Assembly: GCA_034770075.1 (NCBI GenBank)
Contig: CM068385.1
Coordinates: forward strand, 45,034,721 to 45,098,720
Direction of reading: 5' to 3'
DNA from: Aralia elata
Taxonomy: Eukaryota > Streptophyta > Magnoliopsida > Apiales > Araliaceae
Length of the DNA stretch: 64,000 bases
Shown here: positions 12,903 to 24,687 of the stretch, in pieces
Layout of the letters: the number at the start of each line of letters is the position of its first letter
Numbering within the stretch: position 1 is the first letter of the stretch
Made by a program: the position numbers and the translations under genes
The notes under the pieces: generated by a model
Seen by the model: only the letters and a program-made list of their open reading frames with translations
The model's database searches: none
Told to the model about the DNA's origin: nothing

Positions 12903-13024
12903 GGCGCAGCTGCGCCCAGAATGAACTGGGCAACGGCGCAGCTGCGCTGCTCCCCAGAAAAAACCGATTCTGGGTTTCGGCGCAGCTGCGCTCCAGAATG
13001 AACTGGAGGCGGCGCAGCTGCGCC
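12903..13024 (-). repeat. Four-arm GC palindrome cassette, copy B leader
   Basis: Four arms lie at 12903-12916, 12935-12947, 12979-12991 and 13011-13024. All four have the palindrome core GGCGCAGCTGCGC, instead of the GCGCGGCCGCGC type of copies A, D and F. Arm starts are 32, 44 and 32 bp apart. The AG/CT change is symmetric, so the palindrome is kept in every arm. Confidence 0.88.
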
Positions 13025-13128
13025 GTGTCGCTGATTCAGAAAAAATTTTATTCTGCCCAAAAATTTCGATCCAATCGCATATCAAGCATACATGGAATCA
13101 TCAATATCGATAATTAGCACAAGATTAG

Positions 13129-13140
13129 GCTCTGATACCA
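13129..13140 (-). other. Primer-binding site, copy B
   Basis: GCTCTGATACCA on plus reads TGGTATCAGAGC on minus, one base inside the 5' LTR end. It is an exact match to the usual initiator-Met site. Confidence 0.88.
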
Positions 13141-13141
13141 C

Positions 13142-14935
13142 TGTTAGGTTTGTATATAGCGCGATCATGTAATCAAATTACATAAATAGTGCGGAAGCGC
13201 GATAAAAACAGATTTTAAAAATTTTATACAAACCATCACCAAGATCAATCTATGTGCTCAATTAACGATATAAACGAAAGAGAAAGAGAATAAGAATTAT
13301 ACCCTCGTAGAACAAAGCTTCCTCGGGTACAAGTTCAACTCCTAGTCCTTCGTGTTCTCCTCGAATGCTACGGTGTGATTCCTTTCTTTGATCAACGTTA
13401 GCCACCCAAGTGTTTGGCATCTAGAGGTGATCCACCAAGGAAGAACAAGTATTCAAGAAGTTGGGTATTTGGCAAAACCCTAGTTTCTATCTCTATAGAA
13501 ATTGCTCTCCACAATCTAATGCAAGAGTGTGTAACCCTAATCTATGATAAGACCCCTCTTATTTATAGATGTAGGAATAACCCTTCCCTAAACAATTTAG
13601 GATTAGGGTTTGTATTATAATTAAACTCCTTTAATTAATAATGCTCCTAATCTAATTAGGAATTCATGGGAGAGTACTTCTATTAATTAATTCTCAATCC
13701 CTATTAGGAATTAAATAATAGTAATAATAATAATAATAAGACTCCTCTTATTAATTTATATTTAATATTTCCAAAATATTAAATAATAAATATTAAGCTA
13801 TTTAATTTATTCTATCTCCATAGATTAAATTAAATACACTTAACTTATTATTACCATTATGCCATTTACTTCTTAAATAAATATTTTCCTTTTGCGGTGT
13901 GACCCTTTAGGTTCTCCATATTAAACCGGTTGTGAATAAATCAATTAGAACAATTCTAATCTTATTTAAATAAATAAATTAAACTATTTAATTCATTTAA
14001 ATAAATAACATTTATTTTACAATAAGGGTAAGCCCCCTTAGCGATCAACGACTTTCCAGATAATATAGATTTCAACATTAATCACAAAAGAACCTTTGAG
14101 TAGATAGTTACCGTACAATTCAATCCTTCTACCATACAATGTCCCAATTAAATATAAGACATGGATTTACTGTCAAGTCTTATTTTATTTAATTATATGT
14201 ATTTTTTCGATTCCCAAATCCATAACTCAAAATAATGCAAATTAGAAACTCCTTTCTAATCTCATTCTGCCTTGGCCAAGGACTACTGAGTTATCATTTA
14301 TCGAATCACATAGGACATTCACATCTTTTACTAGACGAGGTAGATTCTTTGTTGATCATTCACCTATCTCCATGTACAACTAATTATACCCAATCATACC
14401 CTTTGATATACCCACAAGGTCTTAAGGGACATGTCAAAGTATAACTTATCATACACAAGATACTATGATGATCTCAAGTCCAAGGATCACTTGTACTACT
14501 ATCACTAGAGGAATTCCTATTGACAGGCGAGTAAAACTCCATTAGGTATTCCTTAGCGAGCCACGTTCAGTGAACTTATTCTCTAATAAGCACCTACATA
14601 CTTGCTTTAGTGTCTCCACACAAATGATTATGAGATCAATCATCCTTTTCATAAGAGCAAACAACGTATGTACTAATCTATCCGGATTTACTAATCCCCT
14701 TTTTAGTAATCCAACGATTAGGAACAATTTTAGTTTGTGAGCTATCTAGAATTTAGATCTCATTAGCATGATCACCATCATGATTCTAAAAACATTGCTC
14801 AAAACTATGGGTTTATCACATTTAATATAACAACACCATGTAGATAAAGTAAAATGCCTTTAATAAACGAATAAGATTACAAAGTATATGCTACATCATA
14901 TCAAATATGATTGGCTTGTGTGCATACTACTTTCA
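13142..14935 (-). repeat. Copy B 5' LTR, apparently mosaic
   Basis: This 1794-bp LTR is almost identical to 5693-7509 from 13142 to about 14640. From about 14645 to 14935 it carries variants typical of the C/D LTRs: CATAAGAGCAAACAAC, CCCCTTTTTAGTAATCC, and GATAAAGTAAAATGCC with the short deletion after it. The TATA box is at 13560-13567 (reverse). Confidence 0.88.
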
Positions 14936-17604
14936 CTAGATACTAGAAAGGAAACTGTAAGGAGAATCTTACAGAGGCTAACCAGAAGATGCTTAGTGAA
15001 GCTTCGGTTACAGATACAGGTTTGTTCATGATTAAAAATAAATCTTTCTGTAAGTCAAGGTTCTACTTGGGTATTGGATACCGGCTGTAGTTCTCACGTA
15101 TGCAATCCAATGCAGAGACTAAGTAGAAGTAGAAAGCTAAAAAAAGAGTAATTAATCTTATGTGTGGGAATGGAGCAAAGGTTGCTGCATTAACCATAGG
15201 AACTTATAGTTTAGCATTGCCTACGGGCAAGTCTATTAAGTTGATAAGTTGGTATTATGTTTCAGTTCTCATTAGAAACATTAGAACTTTCGTTGTTGGA
15301 CAAGGAAGGTTCTGGTATTATATTTAAGAACAATTGTTGTTCTATTTGTAATGATAATGTTTTGTTTGAAACTGGAAGAATACTTGATAGACTTTGTATA
15401 TACTTGACTTACATGAAAAATATTTTGCAAATTGAATAAACTAATAAAAGAAAAGGAGATGGTCATTCAAAGAGTTGAATGTGTGTATTTGATAAAATAC
15501 AAGTATGAATCATTTGAAATGTTCAAAGAATTCAGAAGCGAAACATATTGACAAAGTATTAAGATTCTTTGATCAAATCGAGGAAGGAATACTTATGCAA
15601 TGAGTTTCTAGATCATCTCAAAATGGTATTTCTCATATGGGACACCTCCTGATACGCAATAATTGATTGGTGTATCTAAAAGGAGAAATTATACCTTGTT
15701 GGACATGATGCAGTCCATAATGATTTTTACCGACATTCTAGTATCCATCTGGGGTTATGCCCTAGAAACGGCTGCATATCTACAAAATAAGGTAACCTCA
15801 AAAATTCGAGCCCAAGACTCCATAAAGGTTATGGATATGGAGGATTCCTATTCTTAAGTATGTTAAGATAAGGGGTTGTCCAGCTTATGTGAAAAGGTTT
15901 CAAAGATAAGTTTGGGACAAAATCTGACAAGTGCGGATTTGTGGGATATCCTAAAGAAAGTTTAGGATATTATTACTATAATCCTACACGCTGCCTTCTT
16001 ACATAAAGGTGTTTATCATTGAAGGAGCTAGTGGGAGGGTAATAGATCTTGAAGGAGTACTTCGAGAACCACAAAACACTTTAAGTCGAACCGAGGAACC
16101 TGTAGATAGACCTATTATACCACAACCGAATCGTAAATTTGGAAGAGTACCGAAGATACCTGGGATGTATGAATTCATCATAGAGGATAATGATGAGGTA
16201 CGCATCATAGAGAATGATGATCCAATTATATACGATGAGGCTATGAGTAGAAGACACTCAGAGAAATGGCAGGTGGCCATGAAATCCGAAATGGACTCCA
16301 TGTATGAGAACCAAGTATAAACTCTGGTTACTCCACAAAAGGGCATAGTGCCTAGAGGGTGAATATGGGTCTTTAAGAGAAAGACTGGGGCAAATGGCAA
16401 GGTGGAGACGTATAAGACCAGACCTGTTTAAAAGGTTTTTCAAGTCAAAGAGTTGACTGTGATAAAACCTTATTACCGGGTAATGCTCAAGTCCATTTGG
16501 ATTTTACTTGCGATTACAGCTTATTATAAAATCTGGCAAATGGATGTGGAGACATCCTTCCTCCATAAAGACTTGAGGAGAATGTATGTATGATACAGCC
16601 AGATGAATTTGTTTCAAAGGTTGAAGCAAATCATGTATATAAGCTGCAACGATCCATTTATGGATTGAAGCAAGCTTCTCAAAGATGGAACATTCATTTT
16701 GATGAGACAATCAAAAGAGTTTGATTTTATCAAAAATGAGAATGAACCTTGTGTGTACAAAAGGGTCAGTGGGAGCGTTGTGACATTCTTGGTATTATAT
16801 GTTGATATACTACTGACAAGGAATAACACACCAATGCTACAATCAGTAAAGATAAAATTGTCTAAACATTCCTCCATGAATGACTTGGGAGGAGCATCCT
16901 ATAAATTGGGGATATAAATCTATATAGATAGATTTAAAAGGATGTTCGGCTTGACCCAAGGAACGTATATTCATTTGATGCTAAAGGCGTTTAGCATGGC
17001 AACTCCAAGAGAGGTCTCATGAAGATGAGCCATGAAGTGTATCTCTCTAAAATTGTCCCCAATTAAAAGAGAGATCGCATGAGTTACTATCATGTATGTA
17101 ATGAATATACAAGGCTTGATGTTGATCAGTCATATTCTGGAGATGATCACTGTAAGACAGTGATAAATATCTTTAGGTACTTAACCGGTACTGGAGATGT
17201 GATCATGATTCATGGTAGGTCTGAATTAAAATTAGAGGGCTAAACAAACTCAAGTTTTTCAGACTGACCAAGACGATAACAAATCCACTTTAAGGTAAAT
17301 CGTTACCTTAAAAGGTGGTGCAGTGAATTGAAAAGTTCCAAACAACAAAGAGTTGCTGGTTTAGTGACAAAGACAAAGTATATAGCTGTAAATGAAGCTG
17401 CAAGTTGATTGTTTGGATGAAAAGTTCATTACAGAACTAGGAATAGTTCCTAAGTCTCATCTTGGATTCAAACAAGTGTTGCGGCACTTTCATTTGATTA
17501 GTGGAATCATTGAAAGAGCAAAAGGCACTATAGTGATAGTGGACTCTCGAGAACAACATTGCATATCCATCTACTGAAGCTTTATCCAAACAGCAGGATG
17601 ATCG
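14936..17604 (+). pseudogene. Copy C gag-pol remnant (part of A/C element)
   Basis: It begins in gag just after the zinc knuckle and runs through protease (TGDTGCSSH-like, near 15070-15100), integrase pieces, RT and RNase H to the last codons of pol. It has many stops and deletions. Readable pieces include 16009-16320 (linker), 16699-16917 (RT) and 17392-17600 (RNase H end). The RT motif at 16798-16809 reads Y-V-D-I: one catalytic Asp is missing by a 3-bp deletion, exactly as in D. It is cut at GATCG (17600-17604) where copy D inserted, and resumes at 29987. Confidence 0.88.
17600..17604 (+). other. Target-site duplication of copy D (left)
   Basis: GATCG lies directly before the D 5' LTR and recurs at 29982-29986 directly after the D 3' LTR. 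Joining the flanks restores the pol end as it reads in D at 28110-28125. Confidence 0.9.
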
Positions 17605-19412
17605 TGAAAGTAGTATGCACACAAGCCAATCATATTTGATATGATGTAGCATATACTTTGTAATCTTATTCATTTGTTAAAGGCATTTTACTTTATCTAC
17701 ATGATGCTGTTATATTGAATGTGATAAACCCATAGTTTTGAGCAATGCTTTTAGAATCATGATGGTAATCATGCTAATGAGATCTAAATTCTAGATAGCT
17801 CACAAACTAAAATCGTTCATAATCGATGGATTACTAAAAAGGGGATTAGTGAATCCGGATAGATTAGTACATACGTTGTTTGCTCTTATGAAGAGGATGG
17901 TTGATCTCATAATCATTTGTGTGGAGACACTAAAGCAAGTATATAGGTGCTTATTAGAGAATAAGTTCACTGAACGTGGTTTGCTAAGGAATACCTAATG
18001 GAGTTTTACTCGCCTGTCAATAGGAATTTCTCTAGTGATAGTAGTACAAGTGATCCTTGGACTTGAGATCATCATAGTATCTTGTGTATGATGAGTCATA
18101 CTTTAACCATGTCCCTTAAGACCATTAGGTTATATCAAAGGGTATGATTGGGTATAATAAGTTATACATGGAGATAGGTGAATGATCAACAAAGAATCTA
18201 CCACTTCTAGTAAAAGGAGAGAATGTCCTATGTGATTCGATAAATGACGACTCAGAAGGCTTTAGCCAAAGTAGAATGAAATTAGAAAGGAGTTTCAAAT
18301 TTACATTATCAGAGTTATGCATTTGAGAATCGAAATACATATAATTAAATAAAATAAGACTTGACAGTAATTCCATTTCTTATATTTAATTGGGACATTG
18401 TATGGTAGAAGGATTGAATTGTACGGTAACTATTCACTGAAAGGTTCTTTTGTGATTAATGTTGAAATCTATATTATCTGGAAAGTCGTTGATCGCTAAG
18501 GGGGTTTACCCTTATTGTAGAATAAATATTATTTATTTAAATGAATTAAATAGTTTAATTTATTTATTTAAATAAGATTAGAATTGTTCAAATTGATTTA
18601 TTCACAACCGGTTTAATATGGAGAACCTAAAGGGTCACACCGCAAAAGAAAAATATTTATTTAAGAAGTAAATGACATAATTGTAATAATAAGTTAAGTG
18701 TATTTAATTTAATCTATGGAGATAGAATAAATTAAATAGCTTAATATTTATTATTTAATATTTTGGAAATATTAAATATAAATTAATAAGAAGAGTCTTA
18801 TTATTATTATTACAATTACTATTATTTAATTCCTAATAGGGATTGGGAATTAATTAATAGAAGTACTCTCTCGTGAATTCCTAATTGGATTAGGAGTTCA
18901 ATTAATTAAAGGAGTTTAATTAAAATAAAAACCCTAATCCTAAATAGTTTAGGAGGGTTCCCTATATCTATAAATAAGAGGAGTCTTATCATATTTTGGG
19001 GTTAGACAATTTACACACTCTTCCATGAGAATTGGAGAGAGAGAGTACTTGCAATTTCTATAGAGATAGAAACTAGGGTTTTGCCAACACCCATCTTCTT
19101 GAATAACTATTATTCCTTGGTGGATCACCTCTAGAGGCCAAACACTTGGGTGGCTAACGTTGATCAAAGGAAGGAATCTCATTGGTGAAATTCAAGGAGA
19201 ACGCGAAGGATTTGGAGGTGAACTCGTACCTGTGGAAGCATGGTTCTACAAGGGTATGATTCTCATACTTTATCTCTTTCGTTTAATTGATAATTGAGCA
19301 CATGGATGATCATGGTAATGGTTTGTATAAAAAATTTTAAAATCTGTTTTATCGCGCTTCCGCACTATTTATGTAATTTGATTGCATGTTCGAGTTATAT
19401 ACAAACCTAACA
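17605..19412 (+). repeat. Copy D 5' LTR
   Basis: This 1808-bp LTR runs from TGAAAGTAGTATGCAC to ACAAACCTAACA, with its TATA box at 18969-18976. It is very close to 28175-29981; both share GGAAGCATGGTTCTACAAGGG, not found in the A/C LTRs. Confidence 0.92.
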
Positions 19413-19413
19413 G

Positions 19414-19425
19414 TGGCATCAGAGC
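19414..19425 (+). other. Primer-binding site, copy D
   Basis: TGGCATCAGAGC follows the LTR end after one G, with the same T-to-C variant as copy A/C. Confidence 0.85.
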
Positions 19426-19530
19426 CTAACCTTGTGCTAATTATCAATTATTATGATTCCATGTATGTATGGGTATGCGATTGGATTGATTTTCTGGGCA
19501 ACGTAAAAAAATTTCGAAGTCTGCTACGCG

Positions 19531-19650
19531 GCACGACCGCGCCGCTTCCAGTTCATTCTGGAGCGCGGCCGCGCCCGAACCCAGAAAAACGTTTCTGGGG
19601 GTGCAGCGCGGCCGCGCCGCTCCTAGTTCATTTTGGAGCGCGACCGCGCC
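19531..19650 (+). repeat. Four-arm GC palindrome cassette, copy D leader
   Basis: Arms are at 19531-19543 (GCACGACCGCGCC), 19563-19575, 19606-19618 (both GCGCGGCCGCGCC) and 19638-19650 (GCGCGACCGCGCC). Starts are 32, 43 and 32 bp apart. The spacers are AGTTCATT[C/T]TGG-type in 1 and 3, and the CCCAGAAA/TTTCTGGG hairpin in the middle. Confidence 0.88.
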
Positions 19651-20326
19651 GGTCTGCAAATTTTGAAAATTTTTTATTTTGATTTTATTTATTTTCAATT
19701 AAAATAAAAGGTTTATTTTCAATTGGAATATAATTAAAATTAAAAGTTTTATTTGAACTTGGAATATGATTCCATGTTTCCTAGAATAAAGGAGTTTATT
19801 CACATAATTAAAATAAAGATGTTTATTTTGATAAGGAATAGGATTTAACATATTTTATTTTTCCAAGCAATTTTAAGTTAAAATAAAGGAGTTTATTTTG
19901 AACTTGAAATTGGTTTCCATGTTAATTAAAATAAAAGAGTTTATTTTGATTTGGAATTTGATTAAAAATAAAGGAGTTTATTTTTATTCAAAATTGGATA
20001 AAATAAAATAAATAAGTTTATTATGATTTAAATTTTGATTAAAATAAAGGAGTTTATTTTTGTTTCAAAATTGGATTTCTAATAAACTTTTAATTGCCCA
20101 TTAAATGATATCAATGCATATATGGAATGGTTTTATTATTCATGAGATGTGTAACGACCGGGAATTCTGGAATTTGCCTTGTAATTCGAATTTTTGAATA
20201 TTAATGAATATATTATATTTTATTAATATTATATTTGTGTTACGTGTTTAAAGGTTGTGTGACAATCTAGATTATGTGAATGTATGAAATTTTACGTGTT
20301 ATAGTTTTGTTTAAGTGAATAATCTA

Positions 20327-20346
20327 TTTCGCGCAGCGTCGCGAAA
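20327..20346. repeat. Perfect 7-bp stem inverted repeat
   Basis: TTTCGCG, a 6-base spacer, then CGCGAAA. Further GC-rich palindromes follow downstream: ACGCAATTGCGT at 22160-22171, and GGGCAT...ATGCCC around 22019-22050. Confidence 0.6.
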
Positions 20347-21742
20347 TCACTATTTACGGGGCACGTTTTTCAATGCACTATTCACGCCATAATATTTTTG
20401 TGTCTTTTTCGACTTTAATAAATTTCATAAATACGTGTATACGTACGAATAATTTTTCCAAGTGTCGGAAATTTTATTTGAGCTGATACATGATTTTATC
20501 CGTATCCGAAATGTGTTATATGGGTGTTCCGAATATTTGGACAAATCCCATAATAATTATTTTTATACGTCCCAATAATTATGGGAGTACCCATTTTAAT
20601 TTTGGGTAGAGTTATTTGCCAGTTTTGGTACAAAAGTGGGAGTTTTCGGATATATTTTTGATATTTTCGGGTATCTAATTTGGCTTATTGCTCCAAGTGG
20701 GAACCACCCAACCACTTTAAACCAATCAAATTGCTAGGAAATGAGGAGAGAGAAATGAGCTTGCCGGCAAGTTTGAATTGTGGCCTCCTTGAGCCACAAA
20801 CCCATTTTATTCCCTAAATTCCTCCCCACTTCTCTTCCATTTCATTTCCTCCCATGCCACTTCCCTTGCATTCCATTCCTAGTTGGTCCATCAGCAGATA
20901 GAGAGAAAGAGAGAGAGAGAGAGAGCTCGCCGGAAAAAGGAGGAAGAAGTCGCCGGAAGTTCGCCGGAAAAAGGAAGAAGAAGAAGTCTAGAGAGAGAGA
21001 GGTGGTGCACGAGTGAAGAAGAGAAGGAAGCCAAAGTAAGCAAGAAGGACTCAAAGAAAAGCCTAGCCATCTTATTAACCTCTAGCAGAGATTTGTAGAG
21101 GTAAACAAGCAATCAAAATCGTTTCCATTTGATTTTTGTAAAGATTTTCGAGTTTTAAAGGTTTTTGAGCTCTTGAGCTTGTGATTCGATTTTCTTGCGA
21201 TTCTTGTTGTTGTTATTTGTTTTGTATATTTGTAAATGTTGTTAAGAGACTATAGAAGCCATTAATAACATCAAAGTGGAACAAAAATAGAAGAAATCCG
21301 TACCTATGCATAAGGAGGATGAAGAACATGAAGAACAATGGACTTTTTGGACATTCGGACTTTTTAGAGGACTATAAAGCTATGATTTCTTGTTTGTTAA
21401 TTTTATTTGTTGTTATGGTATTGTAGCTCCATGGGTTACGAAGCTAACCCAGCTGGAATCGAGTAAAAAGATGTAAAAACGAAGATTTGGTGTTGATTTT
21501 GGTGAAGAACACCAAGAACACGAAAATAGTGTAACAACTTTGTACTTTGGCTTAAGATTTGGCCATGTTAATGTTAATGGGTAGCTCTGCATTTTTGATA
21601 TGTTGTAGCCCCATGAGTTAGGAGTCCATAGAGTCCGAAATGAGCTAATTTGAACGTGTATGGAAGAAGTTATGAAGATCGGAGTGGAAAGAGGTCGAAA
21701 ATTCGCGTCTGGGGATTTCTGCAGATTGCGGCCTGTATGCAT

Positions 21743-21814
21743 GGCGCAGCTGCGCTGTTCATAAGGCCAAAATGGGCGCAGCTGCGCCGTACACGTGTCA
21801 GGCGCAGACGTGCC
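21743..21814 (+). repeat. GC palindrome cluster in the 3.35-kb element
   Basis: GGCGCAGCTGCGC at 21743-21755, GGCGCAGCTGCGCC at 21775-21788 and an imperfect GGCGCAGACGTGCC at 21801-21814. The first two starts are exactly 32 bp apart and have the same core as all four arms of Copia copy B. Confidence 0.85.
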
Positions 21815-24192
21815 CGAGTGGACTACTTTGACCTCCTATAGTAAAATGTCCATAACTTTTGAATACGAACTCGGATTGAGATGATTCAAGATGATTCGGA
21901 AAGAGAACGAGTAGCCCTACAACTTTCGTTCTTTAAGTTTTTCGATTTGAGGCCTGTATCATGGCCTAAATTAGCCATTTATAGGACTGATGCGTAATTG
22001 GGGTCAATCGGAGGGCGTCGGGCATGCGCATTTGCACACGTAATGCCCCCGACCCTATAAAGTGATGTTCTAACCTTCATAACATGATTATTATGATTTA
22101 TAATGATACTTATCATTAACCAATAAGTATTAGATAAATCGAATGGGCGTGTTAGACGTACGCAATTGCGTGTCGCTTGGGCATTCGAATAGGCAAGTTG
22201 GGCGTATAGACGTGCAAGCGTCGTAATGCCGTAACTAGTGGGCATAACCTTGTTTAATATTTTGTTTCTTATTTGAATGGGACATTATAGAGTTGTGTAA
22301 ATAAATATTTGGTATTCCGTATGTGACTAATTGTATGTGAATATGTACCTAATTGTGTAGGATATTAAGGAGCGTGTGTTGTAATATTGTAGCAGCGCTT
22401 CAGGCAAGTTTCCTAACGCTTGTCTAACCCTTGTGTTGGGCAAGTTCCCTAACTTCATTCTTTCTATATATTGAATGCAAGTTTCCTTACTCTAGCTCAA
22501 TTTAATATTGGGCAGGATTTCTCAACCGTACAACTTTTATTTATTGTGCGAGTTATTTATTGATTGAGCAATCATTCTATATTATTGCAAGTTTCGTGAC
22601 TCAATTGGAGTTATTAATTTCAAATTATATTAGTGGATTAATTATTTTCAATTACCCCACATCAAGGATAAATTATTGATATTCGCAGCTTATACATTTG
22701 AATTCATTATCTGTTGTTGGACTGTGAAACGTTTAAGTTTTTCATTCATGAACTGTTTAAGGAGATAGTCTACGCCATTTGTCTCGGCTAGACACATACA
22801 GGTTATTATTTCAAAAGCTATCCAAACCAGTAGTTGGTACGGATTCTTGGACTGAGAGAGCAACCCTTATTAGGGGATTATAATGTGTCGGTTATTCGAT
22901 GCAGTCAGAGTTAAATGTTATGCATATACATGGTGTACAAGAGGCTGATCCCTTCGAGTACAACTGACGGGGCCAGGTTTTAAAAGAGTTAGTCGAATGA
23001 TTGACTCTTTGGCCAAAAGTTCATGGTCGGTTGGACCACTCAGCAGTAAATAATCATTATTCATTGTTTCATTTGAACTTTGATTATGTCATTTTAGCTA
23101 TTTCATCAATGTTCATAAATTATTGATCTATGCAGCTATTATTCTTATTCATTCATGATATATCTTCATTCTTGCTTTTAAACTTGCTGAGCAAAGTAGT
23201 TGCTCACCCTTGCTATATCATGAACCTATTACAGTTAAGCCAGGGAGTTCCAAAGCGGACAAAGACAAAGGAAAGCTTAAGGAATAGTTATATGTACTAT
23301 CCCGTTATGTAATCGTGGAATAATTTTGTATTATTAATGTATTCAGCGATGTATTTATTTAAGGTTATAGACCTTGGGACCGTAGTAAACCTTTTGTAAT
23401 GAACAACATATGTTTATTTATTCCGCATTAGTTAATTTATGTTGTTTAGAGGTGTATGGATGTATTTTATCGTGAGCACCAAATTTGGGGGTGTCACAAG
23501 ATGAATGTTATTTATTGATACATATGGAGATATGTATGATAATAAATAGGGACTGATTATGGACTACTGACCAATGTGTGATTGGTTTTATTTTAGTGGA
23601 TGATTGAATGAATGGGTTTTTATAAATGGGGTCTGCGTACCTCGTCTTCTCTAGTTTTTCTTGATGTAAATTCTATCTTCCTCCTATGTACCTCCCCTTG
23701 ACTGCTGATCAAGGTTTCTATTTATTGTAAATAGTTTATGTAATAGGTTTAGTTAGAATTACTTGAAGAATTGGAGACAAAGGAGCAAAGAGCGCTTGAA
23801 GACCCGTTTGTAATGGAGCCCGGGTTTAAATGTAATAGTTATATTTAAATTTTGTTCTTGCACCCTAGGTTTGACCTTTTGGTTCACTTGGTGGCTCTAG
23901 TGAACCAAACTAGAATAAAAGTCCATAATCAATCCGAGTAGAATATAGTATTCTATATGTGCATGCTTACTATATGTATATTATATATTATCCAACATGC
24001 TTCGCATGTTAAATAATATGACGCGTATTTTATATATATATGTGCATGCGCGCTAAACAAGATGAGACAAATAATAACAAACCCCTCAAAGGAATTATAT
24101 TAAGTCCTAAGCGTTCAAAGATATTTGAAATATCAAACGTCGCCTTCTAGCATGGTAAAACGATTGAGTATTAAATATTTAATATGAGTTTG

Positions 24193-24480
24193 TTGTGCAC
24201 ACACAAGGCGAGTATTAAATATTTAAGATGTTATTTTATCACATTTGATGCTTATAAATAGACTGAACGATGCTGTTTTGTTGTGCACACACAAGGACAG
24301 TATTTTTCTTTCGAATATATGGAAGTGCTAGGTTGGACTTAACTTAGATTATTTTAGTTCGAATGTGCACACACTTGACCATTATAATCTAAGAGGCAAA
24401 ATACAAGGAGTTACATAGTGATGTAATTGACAATAGTTGTCTACCTATTTATTTATATATAGTTTGTTGTGCACACACAA
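24193..24480 (+). repeat. Leader hairpin array, copy D (four loops)
   Basis: TTGTGCACACACAA lies at 24193-24206, 24281-24294 and 24467-24480; the third member has GTGCACACAC at 24365-24374. The apex is GTG-CACA-CAC in all four. Outer stems differ for each hairpin, for example CTTAGATTAT/ATAATCTAAG around the third. Confidence 0.82.
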
Positions 24481-24687
24481 GGTTATATACATTTGAAATG
24501 GGATCTTTATTCTCACTAGCAAATCTTTAATTAGAATTGCCGAACTATATATATTGAGGGTAATATAGTTTGATGAAAAAGTGAGAGATACCAATTTAAA
24601 ATAAAGACCTAATTTATTTTGGTAATTAATTAAATGAATGTATGCTAAAATGTTGTTAAATTACAAATTTATTTACAGAATTTTACA

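Larger units (their letters stand above)
11466..13128 (-). mobile_element. Copy B untranslated leader
   Basis: This 1.66-kb non-coding leader lies between primer site and gag. In sense order it holds the GC palindrome cassette (13024-12903), AT-rich blocks with TTTATTTT repeats, an ATATAT/GCGCGCATGC-rich stretch near 12090-12200, and the four-hairpin array. A long leader is a known trait of BARE-1-like elements. Confidence 0.8.
5693..14935 (-). mobile_element. Angela-like Copia retrotransposon copy B
   Basis: This full-length minus-strand element has a 5' LTR at 13142-14935, primer site 13129-13140, leader 11466-13128, gag-pol pseudogene 7523-11465, polypurine tract 7510-7524 and 3' LTR at 5693-7509. 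The flanking 5-mers differ (ATATC before 5693, CTAGA after 14935). The right flank is copy C gag, the left flank gypsy-type LTR. The host DNA that should lie between these flanks is missing, so B is better explained as a recombinant of two insertions than as a simple one. Confidence 0.9.
20150..23498 (+). mobile_element. 3.35-kb TG...CA element in copy D leader (solo LTR or small non-coding LTR element)
   Basis: It starts TGTAACGACCGGGAATTC, ends TTTGGGGGTGTCACA, and is flanked by AGATG on both sides (20145-20149 and 23499-23503). Removing it restores the leader exactly. No retroviral domain is seen. It contains a GA-rich tract (20897-20935), repeated CGCCGGAA blocks (20930-20980), three GC palindromes (21743-21814) and a perfect inverted repeat at 20327-20346. 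The most economical reading is a solo LTR of a large gypsy-type element. A non-autonomous element with unrecognised LTRs is the alternative; I see no internal direct terminal repeat. Confidence 0.85.
19413..24687 (+). mobile_element. Copy D leader, split by a 3.35-kb insertion
   Basis: Non-coding. 19413-20149 and 23499-24687 together match the F leader. Contents are the GC cassette (19531-19650), AT-rich TTTATTTT repeats (19660-20080), the insertion, a GCATGC/ATATAT stretch near 23960-24050, and four hairpins (24193-24480). No open frame of interest is present. Confidence 0.8.

Noticed and set aside
20780..21112. Several 70-78-codon frames on both strands
   Set aside because: Produced by GA-rich and CGCCGGAA repeats in the 3.35-kb element.
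21301..21460. Possible host-gene promoter and first exon (GA-rich, CGCCGG motifs)
   Set aside because: It lies within a TG...CA element with target duplications, and no exon with coding signal follows.
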